Shown here: piece by piece, positions 11,139 to 21,268 of the stretch
Layout of the letters: each line of letters starts with the position of its first letter
Numbering within the stretch: the stretch's first letter is position 1
Source of the DNA: Guadua angustifolia
Taxonomy: Eukaryota > Streptophyta > Magnoliopsida > Poales > Poaceae
Direction: 5' to 3'
Assembly (NCBI GenBank): GCA_036346375.1
Contig: CM070511.1
Coordinates: 13,950,001 to 14,014,000 of the forward strand
Length of the DNA stretch: 64,000 nt
Notes under the pieces: generated by a model
Told to the model about the DNA's origin: nothing
Seen by the model: the letters and a program-made list of their open reading frames with translations, nothing else
The model's database searches: none
Made by a program: the position numbers and the translations under genes

Positions 11139-14100
11139 AATATTCCAGTGTAGCAATTTACACTTTTGCAGTATTTCATTTAAGTTCCGAATTCTCTTGG
11201 GCTGTTCTTGGGTTGTGTGGGTTGTTTTGGCCTGTGTTGGTCCAAGTGGTGAGAGGGGCTCCTAATTAACCCTAGCTCCATTCCCATTTTCTTTTCCCCA
11301 GCTGATTTCCTCCCAGCCGCCACTCTTCCTGGCTCCCTCCCCACCCGAGCAAGCTCCTCCCTACGCCCTCCCCTCCAGGCCGATCCCCCCCCAGCGCCTG
11401 CCCTTCTCTCTCGGTCGGCTCCCCCAGGACCTGGCGCCGCCTTGCCTACCCGGCCAGAGCCAGCTCCTTCCCGAGCAGTAGCCACTGCCTTCCTTCTGCA
11501 CCTAGTCGGCACCGCCTCTCCCTACTCCTCCCCTGGCGGCGATAGCGATAGCGACCTGACTAGTTGCCGCCTCCTTCCCCGGCATCGCTCTAGTTCGGTA
11601 GGCAATGAAAGAAGAAGACACCCGGCCAAGCACCTCCTCCAGCCTCTCCCCTACCTCCCTCCTTCCTCCATGGAAAAAGCTTTGAGGTATAAATTTAGGG
11701 GGGGAATTAGCTTGCCTATATGGTGTTTGATGAAATGCCTAGCTAGGTTTTCATGAGAATTTGATAGAACTGTTTAAATTGTCTGATGTCTCTTATGGAC
11801 TACAGCACTCCATATTCTCGTATATACTAGTTCTCCATTGAAATGACGACAAAACAAAACACGGATCTTAGTGTGTTTCAACCCATGTCACTTCTGTTGA
11901 ATGTAGTTTCTTGGTAATACATTCTGACAATAACTTAGATGCCTGAATGTATGTTCTTGGTAATATGTTCTGACAATAACTTAAATGTCACTTCTGTTGA
12001 ATGCGAGTGTTGAATGTAGTTTCTTGGTAGTTTCTTTGGTGTGGTTCCCAGGAGGCCAGGGTATTTCGCATATATGATGTATATTTACTGTACAATGCAT
12101 AATTGCTCAATGTGTTGGGGAAATCTGATCTATGTCCAGCTCACGTGTTGCCTCTGTCCTCTTGCAATATGATTGTTTGAGTTAATCATAGATTTTGCTT
12201 TCATGATCTTTCCACTTTTTTAAGTAATCTTCTTGAATAGGCACTTCAGGTCCATGGCAAAGATCGTGTTAGTGAGCGTGGTTGGGTGTTCATATATGAT
12301 GTTCCTTAATTTAATTGTTGCTCTGCTAATTAGATGAACTCTAATTGAAAATGGGCTTTTAGTAAGGTTGATTATAGTAAGTATATTGTTCGAGTGAATG
12401 GGGTTGACATGAGTTTGGTTTAAATGGTTAAGTCAATTCTAGAGATAGTATATGTGAGTATTTAATTGCGATCTGGTTTACATGTATTTCGGTGGCTGGT
12501 TTAAAATAGTTATCAACAACCTGACACTTTTGTTTTGCCAAGATTTGGGTATAATTTGAAGCAGGGGTGCCATGAACTATCAGCAATATATGATATTCAT
12601 TTTACATTTACTGCTAATGGGTAAGATGCAAGGGCTTGGTACTTTTTCTGCAATTTTGTACCATCATGTCCTTATTGAACCAAGTGTATTTAGTTTTGAT
12701 TTAGTGGTGAAGTGGGACTAGCGATCCTATTTTGGTATGTTTCTGTTCAAGTTGTTAGTTTGTAATGCATACATGTTTGTGTGTTAATTGTTACTAAATC
12801 TGCTATTTAAAAGGAATGGAACACCAGGGCATGCAAGCGTGTTATTAGATTAGTCTTCAGTCTTTACTCATAATGGAGTCTCAAGTTGTTTGAAATGTTG
12901 ATTAAAGATATATATATATATATACAAGCTTCCATTAGTATGAGTGATTAGTATTTATCTCTAGTGATTGGTAATAAAAGGGGTAGTAGGAGAAGATTAA
13001 AAGCAGAAGATGGTGGTCTTCTTGCTCCCTTATCTAATCTGCCCTTCTTTTTGACTTCATTGGATGGCAACCCAGGCAGTGCAAGCTCAAGGAGAGTGTC
13101 TTCGGGGGTGGTCTCGACCCCGCGTTGCCTCACGCGTCGGTAAAGGCAAATTCATTGAGTAGGGTGCCTAATTGAGTTGTTCGTTGTTATTTATTTGTTC
13201 GTGGCTAATTTCTATTGATTGTGGCAAGTATGAGTTATATTGGTGAACGTCCCTTCGAGGACGTGATTAACTAATGGATTCGAGTGGTCACTAGTAAGCC
13301 TTAACCTCGGTGAGTTTACTGTACCTTTGTTAATATTGCAGTGAATAGCTAGTATGGGATACGTGGATACTCGTGGTTAATTTATAAGACTTGTACTTAA
13401 CTGTGCCCCATCTGGGGAATGGAATTGAGTATGTGTGCGAATCGATTAGATAATTATGAATGTAGTTTGAAATTAATTGCGTTAATTGCATGACAGAAAC
13501 GCTGTAATGTGTTGTCATGTCTTGTTGTTGAATCTGATTAGACTAGTACCGCTGGCAAATTATGAATGTGAGAATTGGCTATGTTTATGTATGTGGTTAT
13601 GGTTATGTTAGTGTTGGTAATGAATGAAAGGCTGCATTTCATTTATGTAAATTGCATTGTGCATTCATTAAAGGAAGAGGCGACCCATTCTGATGCGGGC
13701 CTCTGTGTTCATACGTAGTGAACACGAAAGTCTTACCTCGTAGTCTCATTCATCGAGGTGAATGGGAGCGAGACAGTAAGAGTAGGCACCTTCCACGGGA
13801 TGGAAGGGACATGAGGGTGCACACCGACGGGTGGGCACTCAGCAGTACCGATACGTGCATCGAAAGGAGCATTCATGTGCATTGCATCTTTAATAATGAG
13901 TTTTGTGGTAAATGGTATGTCATATGGGTTGCGACTATGGTAAAGGAAGGTTGAGTCGTGGACTCAACCTAAAAGGGGAGATTGAATTGAATTTGATGAA
14001 TTAGCACATTTCATTGTCTTACTAATTATGTTGTATGAATATCGTGAAGTGAAATCGAGTTATGAACTCAAATAAAAGTGTTGGAAGTTGTTTGAGTTAC

Positions 14101-14804
14101 AAAAAGGGGTGGTTGAGTTGGGAGATGTTATGATTTAGAGTCAAGTGATGCTTCTTGGGCGTTGAATGGGTTTATTATCAAGTTGATGACTTGATTGCGG
14201 TAATTTGTGATATGGTCAAGTTATTGCTTTAAATGGGTATAAATGCGTATTGTCCGAATGTTGCTTCATTTGTATTACTTGTTCTTATGGTCAAGCTCTT
14301 GTGTTACTTATGATAAATTGGAATTGTTATTCTCGTGTACTTTGCTGGGTTTGAACTCACGCTTGTTATCTAATGTTTGTAGGTGTATTGATGCCAGCAT
14401 GCATGGATGGGGATAGTAGCACAATCACGTTTGCATCATCACCGTTCCATCATGTTGATTCATAGTTCTAATCTTAATAGCTCGTGAAAAATTCTTGTAA
14501 AAGGTTGTTTGCGGTTATGTTTAATGAGTCTCTGTCCTGTAATAATTATGTGGTGGAGTTGATTAATTTCTATTGGATGTGTGATTGGTTAACTAAGGAG
14601 CTGCTAGAATGATATCTTATAACTGCAAATGTTTTCTGTCTGCTGAGTGGATGTCCTAGTTTTAGGGGAGGTGCTGCTGAAATTTTTAATAAATTCGACA
14701 ACCTCCTAGTTGTTCGCTTGCTTTGCTAATATTTATTTTTAGTGATTTGTAATTGTTGGTGCTAGAGGGGGTAACATTTGGGGCACGGGTGCCGGGGTGT
14801 TACA
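11139..14804 (+). mobile_element. LTR-like insertion in the CACTA transposase gene (LTR1)
   Basis: The right end is GCCGGGGTGTTACA (to 14804), the reverse complement of the TGTAACACCCCGGC that begins LTR sequences at 18849 and 50929. Blocks inside are shared with those LTRs in inverted orientation, for example the region with GTAGTCTCATTCATCGAGG at 13740 and the CCCGCGTTGCCTCACG zone at 13115. A GC-rich block at 11280-11700 resembles the GC-rich end of the LTR at 53390-53542. No primer-binding site, polypurine tract or pol follows either end, so it is a solo or partial LTR. The exact left terminus is unclear (between 11139 and about 11220). A short TA repeat lies at 12909-12923. Confidence 0.65.
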
Positions 14805-15057
14805 CTGAACTTACTATCTTTTCTTTGCTAGCAGCACTAACAACTTAAAAACATAAAATTGAAATTATGTTTTTTAGAACATGCTGAGTATAAGGTGCAA
14901 TGCCATCATAATTGACCAGCACATATCGATGAGCTCGAATCCAAGAAATATGGTCCAATTCAACAATGCAATAGCCCATCAATGGATGCCCAACTCTTCT
15001 CAAGTATTTCATTTCACTAGAATATGTCATATTATCACCATTTTGTTCCCCACGAGT
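14805..15057 (-). repeat. Right copy of the 254-bp direct repeat (TNP2 3' exon)
   Basis: Begins CTGAACTTACTATC directly after the LTR terminus at 14804 and ends at CCCCACGAGT, exactly as the left copy does at 10885 and 11138. It is in frame with the TNP2-like coding sequence to its right. A GTATG in the left copy is GCATG here, which would weaken a possible splice donor. Differences between the copies are few, so duplication and insertion look coeval. Confidence 0.85.
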
Positions 15058-17470
15058 GAATCTAGTTTGACAGCCATGCAAATAGCGTGAGCAAAAAGTA
15101 ATACTTTCATCAAGGACATATCCTTCAGCTATTGATCATTCAGGGTGACTTCTAGTACGCACTATAGATTTTAATTTTGACCAATACCTCTCAATAGAGT
15201 ACATATTTCTAAATTGAGAAGGTCCAGCAAGCCTAGCCTCTGTTGGAAGATGGACACACAAATGAACCATGACGTCAAAAATGGCCGGCTGGAAAATCTT
15301 TTCCAATAGGCAAAGAACTTCAGCAATCTCATATTCTAACTTTTGCATGTCACTAACAGAAATAACTGGGGAGAAAATTTGCTTGAAAAAATTGTTCAAG
15401 CGAACCAAGGCTATGCAAACCTTTTCAGGTAAAGTTCTTCTTGCAGCTAGAGGGAGCAATTGCATAATGACATGACAATCATGGGTCTTAAGACCAACTA
15501 GCCTTCTCTGATCAACTAGAACCTTTTTTTCCAAGTTAGATGCATATCCATCTAGAAACTTGACTTGTTGTAATGTTTGACAAAAAAGTTTCTTCTCTGT
15601 TGTGCTCATCGTAAAAATTGTTGGAGGTAGAACGGTCTTGCCACCTTTGACTACAGGATGAAACTCTGGCCTTATTCCCATTTCTTTAAGATCAAGATGA
15701 GCATTCAGGTTGTCCTTGGTTTTATCTTTAATACCTAGTAATGTGTTCGCTATATTAGCGAATACATTGTTTTCAATATGCATTGGATCTAAATTGTGGC
15801 ATACTAGAAGTGTTTCCCAATAAGGTAATTGAAAGAAACAACTCCGTTTCTTCCACTTAGGCTCCATCTTTATTTCCTCAGGGCTCTTCTTCTTTCTAGG
15901 TTCCTTTTCTAGCGCCTTTCCAAAAGTGACATGCAAATCTTTTGTTTGGTTTGATGCATCATATCTAGTTAGAGGAATAGGTGCATCTCTCAGCTCAACA
16001 GTACCATCAAATAGATGTGGTTCAAACCGAAACTTATGGTCCTTCTCTAGAAATCTACGATGTCCCATGTAGCATATTTTGTGGCCATGCTTCAAATACA
16101 GCGAGCTGGTTTCAAGAAAGCAATTAGCACAACCAACATCCTTAGAAAAGTGCAGCACGTAACTGAAACCACTTTGCACGAGATGCATCATAAGTTCGAA
16201 CACCTTCATGCCAAAATTCTAAAAGGTCATCTATAGTCAGCTGTAAATACACATCAATATTATTTCCAGGAGAATATGGACCACGGATAAGTACAGAGAG
16301 AATGAAATTTGATTGCTGCATGCACTCCCCTGGTGGGACATTATATGGTATCAAAACAACGAGCCATATCTTTGTGAGAGAGCGATTAATGTCTGAAATG
16401 GATTGAAGCCATCGGTTGCTAAAGCAAGCCTAATATTGCGACAATCTGAACTAAAATCTGGAAATCTAAAGTCAAAGTTCTTCCATGCAGTAGAATCCGC
16501 TGGATGCCGCATTAACCCATCCTCAATTCGACATTCACTATGCCATTTGTGGTTGGCTGCTATTTTTGAAGACATGTATTGTCTTTGCAATCTTCTTTTA
16601 AGAGGGAAATGACGAACAACTTTTACATAAACTCTATGAATGCGCTTCCCATCACCGCTCACTTTCTCTGATTTCCACCTAAGAGCTTTACAAGTTGGGC
16701 AAGAAGTACAGCTGGCATATTCTTTCCTATACAATATGCAATCATTTATGCATGCATTGATGTTCTCATAACCAATTCCGACATCTCTAACAAACTTTCT
16801 AGCACCATGATAATTTTTAGGCAAATTTTCACCTTTAGGTAATGCTTCTTTCAAAAGTAAGAGAAGCTCATCAAAGCAAGCATTACTCATATTCCATAAA
16901 TTCTTAATATTCAAGTGTCTCACAATGAATTGAAGTCTAGAAAACCTTTGTGACACTGGGTATAATTCTTGGCTAGCTTCATTAGCTAATCTATAGTATG
17001 TTTGAGAATCCACATCCTTTTCTTCCTCATAAATAGCTATAGGTCACATCTATGTTGGCATCAAAAAAACCAAGCCCCTCTCTCAACATGTGATCTATTT
17101 CATCAGCATGTTCAATGTGAATATGTGGAGTTTCATTGTGGGCTATCGGAGAAGACCAATCCTCACCATGATAAATCCATGTAGTGTATACAGATATAAA
17201 ACCATCACAAGTTAAATGATCATGGACAATATTTTTCTCTAACCAGAACTGATTCACACATTTTTTACATGGACAGAGAATTTTATCTCCCCTTGCTGAA
17301 TTGCAAAAAGCAAACTCAATAAAATTCTTAAGACCATTTTGGTAATCATCTGTGTACCTATAGTACAAGATACAATTAATTACATTGCATCTTACAATTT
17401 AGAATTAACTAATTTGAGACCATGAATTTTGAGCTAATTACCTAAGAGAATGCATCCACGCTTTCTCCAT
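14845..17470 (-). pseudogene. TNP2-like CACTA transposase, nearly full length but broken
   Basis: Transcribed right to left. Exon 1 is 17442-17470 (starts MEKAWMHSLR), followed by an 84-bp intron (17358-17441, GT...AG). Exon 2 carries a transposase-associated N-terminal domain (ILCPCKKC, then HLTCDGF and YTTWIYHGE). A frame slip near 17036 leads to the transposase core (CPTCKALRW, ALATDGFNPF), and a second near 16360 to the block with MIPYNVPPGECM. The C-terminal part has HNLDPMHIENNVF, THDCHVIMQ and IERYWSKLK (DUF4218-like). A TGA at 15136-15138 interrupts a frame that then stays open into the duplicated 3' exon. This is the catalytic CACTA protein, which cuts the TIRs. With two slips and one nonsense codon, it is a young pseudogene. 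Confidence 0.85.
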
Positions 17471-17815
17471 GACTGCTAATCAGTAGCTAATCGAGAACTA
17501 ATGAACATGCACAACAAATATTCATTTCAACCAGCAAAGATATATACATATATATAGTTTTAACATGAGTAAATGTAGCATCTTGCTTACCTGAAAGTGG
17601 TGGAAGCTGTTAAGGCATAGTGAAATGATTTGGCTTGATGATGGAGGGACCGACAAGGACACAACAAAGGCAATCAACAATGTGGCTCTTGAACGTGAAG
17701 TAGACCTTCCCAAATGATTGTTTCAAGGCCAAGCCTACAAGCTCCGCACACTACCATTGGACCATATAACCTGAATCATAATTGTTGTTAGAATGGCCAT
17801 CTGATTACTTTAGAA
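17471..17815. other. Upstream region of the TNP2-like gene
   Basis: AT-rich, with no recognised coding. It would hold the promoter of the minus-strand transposase gene. A TATATATA-rich stretch at about 17540-17557 lies some 75 bp upstream of the proposed start codon and is a possible TATA region, but this is weak. Confidence 0.3.
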
Positions 17816-17938
17816 GAACAAGTCATAATTGACAAGATCAAATCTTTTTTATTTCAATGCTTTGATATGAAAGACTTAGGAGAGGCAGATGTTATATTGA
17901 ATAGTAGTGCTCTAAAACACATAGTAAACAAAAGTTGA
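17816..17938 (+). pseudogene. Copia-type reverse transcriptase fragment
   Basis: A 40-codon plus-strand frame contains FDMKDLGEADVIL, a signature of Ty1/Copia reverse transcriptase that normally follows the YVDD active site by about 40 residues. It is preceded by EQVIIDKIKSFL, matching the usual spacing. Nothing else of the Copia pol gene surrounds it. After DVILN the sequence leaves the family pattern and stops at 17936. It is therefore a small captured or relic fragment in the 5' arm of the CACTA element, on the opposite strand to the transposase. Confidence 0.7.
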
Positions 17939-18848
17939 TCTTCAAACTGTAAACTATGGCATGCATGACCCTGAGTCAGACATAAGAAACTACTGCAGCT
18001 TTCATATATTCTCTCTTGAGTTCACCTAGATCCACACCATCAGTCACAAAAGCTAACCCCCTTGGACGGCACATGGTCATGGATTTACCACAACTTCAAT
18101 TAACTATTATAGTAATCATTCATTTCCAAATCACATATGTTAACCCCAGATGGCAACGCTCAGATTGAAAGCTAACTTGGGCTGCCTGACAATTAATGAA
18201 GCATCCAGGGCTGTGTTTTAACTAGAAGCTAAAATATAAAGCATCAGTATAAATCTATAACCAAGTTCTGATGAGTAAAATATGCAGACATCAGACTAGT
18301 AAGCACACATGCTTGGCTCTATAACCAAGATCTGATGAGTAAAATATGCAGACATTGTGGCATGGATTGGATTTGGATCATCATAGTGGCCTCTATAACC
18401 TAGAACAAAGATCAAGACCTAATAGGAAAGAGAAAATAACAAAGATCAAGACCTAATAACAAATTATATCTCTGACTCACATGTTCATGGCTCATTCTTC
18501 CAAGAACATTACATCTCAATTCTCTAATGCATTACATATAGTCTCAGAATCGAGGCAAGCTACAACAACAACAAATACCAAGGAGAGGAAAGCGAAAAGA
18601 AGTCTGAATTGAGTAAAATGCCTAGCTTTCCTGCATACCAAATACATCAGTGTCATAGAACGATTTCTTTACAAAATACATCAGTGTCATGCATACCAAA
18701 TACTGGTTTTGGAGGGATGTTTAAACAACATATCTTTACAAAATCTAACAATGTTGGCACAACACAAAATTGGGCAAGTAAACTACATCCCCCCTTTTAT
18801 TGCTTAATCACCTTTCAGTAGTCAAGAGTTCTTGGTAAGACCTAGATC
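17939..18848. other. CACTA 5' arm, no gene seen
   Basis: AT-rich sequence. A short direct repeat (CATCAGTGTCAT with its flanks) lies near 18646 and 18680, and another (AAATATGCAGACAT) near 18280 and 18341. No open frame with recognisable motifs. Confidence 0.4.
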
Positions 18849-21050
18849 TGTAACACCCCGGCGCCAAACGCACCGCGAATGCTACCGAAAGACCCTAAAT
18901 GACGCTCACAACACTCCGTAACCCAACATGTCCCGAGTGCCCCCAACAAGACCCACGAAATAAAAGACTCGACAAGGAGTCCAAATGAACTGAGAACTCA
19001 ACGAACGAGTCACTAACCTCTTAGCTCTACTACAAGATTGAAACCGACCTTGAAACTCTCTAAGCCAGCTTAAAACTAAGCCGCCGAAATTTAGAAAATT
19101 TCGGCATGACCTCTCTAGAAAGTAGGACATCCACTCAGCAGACAGAAACATTTACAATTATGATATCATTCTAGCAGGTCCTTAGTTAACCAATCACACA
19201 TTCCACAGAATTTAATAAACTCCACCACGACGAAAAATACATTTCAACCACATTAATTACATCCAGACTTAACGAGTCGATTAAATAGATTATTGGAGAT
19301 CAAAGATGTGCACGTGTTACTACTCCCTACCCGGCGAGTCAGCTTCAAAGTACCTAAAAACAGAAAGCAACAGACGTGAGTCCAAGACTCAGCAAAGCGC
19401 AGCAATAACCAAAAGGTCAGTAATTCAAGCAATAAACAACTACTTTGAAACATAACGTAACCATTTTTACTTAATTGGAAACTATAAGTAAAAGAAGTAG
19501 TAACTAACTCCACTTACCACACCCCACTCGAAAACATAACTAAATCTTACCCATGCCTCAATAATCATTTCTGGATGAGTCCACGCCTCAAACCTCAACC
19601 TGTCCTTTCCATTCTCATCAACTAACATTTATGAATTGTAACACAATGCAATGCAATGCTTTTATGCTTTCATGTCCAAAATGCAACCTTTTAGCCTATA
19701 CCGGTATAGCTGAGCGCACACCTGTCGGTGTGCACCCTCTCGTTCCCAACCATCCCATGGTGGGGCCTACTCTTACTGACTCGCTCCTATCCACGGATGG
19801 GACTACGAGGTAGGACTTTTGTACTCACTACGTGTGAGTACAGAGGCCCACATCGACATGGGTCGCCTCTTCTGTAATGAATGCACATATGCAAATGATA
19901 CTTATAAACAGTTCATACACGACATCATAAGTATTTGCTCCTAACCAAGACCAAAAACATATCGCATAAACGTAGAAACAATAGGGAAAGTCTTGAACAT
20001 ACCAAAGATTAATCGATTAGTACATATAACAATTCTCAAGCTCATACAAGAAGTAAATCATATTCCAATGTCTCCTGTGCAAATATTTTATGCAATGCAT
20101 CATGAGAATGAGCTCAAAATGATCACTTTTCACTTTCATCATCACACTAAGAACATCTTCCTAGATATGCTATTAAACATAACCAAACCATTAGAATTTT
20201 CATACTATTATCGCAAACAAACCAGTTAATACCCTAATAACGCTCCAGGGGATGCACTTGCCTTTTATTGAAGACGGAGTGATGCGGGGTCGAGGTAACC
20301 CCCAAAGACCCACTACCTAAAAATAGCAGTCACAGGCAATTTCTCGCATTCGGGACAACTCACTTCAACTTCGCTTAAAACATTCGATACAGATCTGAAT
20401 TAAACATTTGCAGGCATTACTACGATCTACACGAAATTCTCCATATTTATCTAGGTATACAGAAATGCTAATTCAACCTCTAGCATAAATTAAATATTAG
20501 CTTAATATCACAACCTTTATCAAACCCTAAGCAGGGCAGCACTTATTCAAACCAACATAACTTTCACAGGGCTATTCAACTGGGGCAGACAGGGATGCCC
20601 ATATATATTCCTAAGACCAAATGAAAAATTGTACAGTGCCAACTCCCATGAAATTTACATTGACCAGAATAAGCGGTTGACAGTTTGACACATTGCTATT
20701 ATACAATCACATAAACCTCAACATATTAAAACAACAAGAGATTCTACATGATTCTGCAAGAATAAGTCACAGTTCAAGAACCAGATAAAGTACTTTTTAG
20801 CTAGAACAAAAGGATATCAAATCAGAAAACATGATAATTATGTCATCTGCATAAATAATTGAAATAAGTAGAAGAGTTCTCGCATGGCATTCTTGTTTCC
20901 ACTCCTTCCCAGAATCATTGATAGTCTCTCCCAAACAGACAATCCCACACTTGACAATGAACATTAACGGGAATTCAAGAAGACCTAAGGTAAAAACTAA
21001 AATTTCATTGAAACTCAGGTGTCCTAAATCTTCTATCTAGTTTTAGTCTG
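18849..21050 (-). repeat. LTR sequence, minus orientation (LTR2)
   Basis: Starts TGTAACACCCCGGCGCC, almost identical to the LTR end at 50929. It shares blocks with it, such as GCATGACCTCTCTAGAAA (19105 and 51178) and the GCCTATACC...TATAGCT block (19694 and 51805). The left edge is not followed outward by a primer-binding site (flank is CCTAGATC), so this is a solo or truncated LTR, unlike the copy at 50929. The right edge is not sharp and grades into CACTA subterminal sequence by about 21050; no matching 5-bp target duplication was found. Orientation is taken from the PBS-bearing relative. Confidence 0.65.
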
Positions 21051-21060
21051 AAGCTAACGC

Positions 21061-21260
21061 CAGTAATAAAATCTACTACGGCGTTTGCAAACGCCCTAGA
21101 ATATTAAGATTTACCGACGCATATATTCGCCGTAGTAACATGTATATCGGCATATATATACGCCAAGAAATTTATATGCCGCTAAAACTAATAAACGCCG
21201 GGAAATTATTTTACAAAGGCAGTTAACTTATGTGCCGGCTAAAATAAACGCTGGGAAATT
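21061..21260. repeat. CACTA right subterminal repeats
   Basis: Contains the perfect 16-bp palindrome GGCGTTTGCAAACGCC (21080-21095). Looser relatives follow: ACGCATATATTCGCCG, TCGGCATATATATACGCC and several AACGCCGGGAAATT or AACGCTGGGAAATT units. The core matches the left array of the same CACTA element. The expected terminal TAGTG is absent because an LTR starts at 21269. Confidence 0.75.
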
Positions 21261-21268
21261 AGGATTAT

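Larger units (their letters stand above)
3366..21268 (-). mobile_element. Large CACTA (En/Spm) transposon, nested and truncated at the right end
   Basis: The left terminus begins CACTACAACACG at 3366. Both ends carry subterminal repeats built on the same palindromic core, GGCGTTT...AAACGCC or variants (3540-4125 and 21061-21260). Between them lie minus-strand genes typical of plant CACTA elements: a TNP2-like transposase (14845-17470) followed downstream by TNP1-like exons (9866-10818). The element is interrupted by LTR sequence at 11139-14804 and 18849 to about 21050. The right TIR is missing because an LTR begins at 21269, directly inside the subterminal zone. Transcription would run right to left. 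Whether both ends belong to one element is inferred from the shared palindrome core and the gene order. Confidence 0.7.

Noticed and set aside
11180..11756. ORFs on both strands, Arg/Gly-rich and Pro-rich
   Set aside because: GC-rich end of LTR1, similar to the GC-rich end of LTR3; not a conserved protein.
18849..20400. A 5-bp target duplication for LTR2 using AGATC
   Set aside because: GATCT-like strings exist near 20390 and 20428 but not next to a convincing CA terminus.
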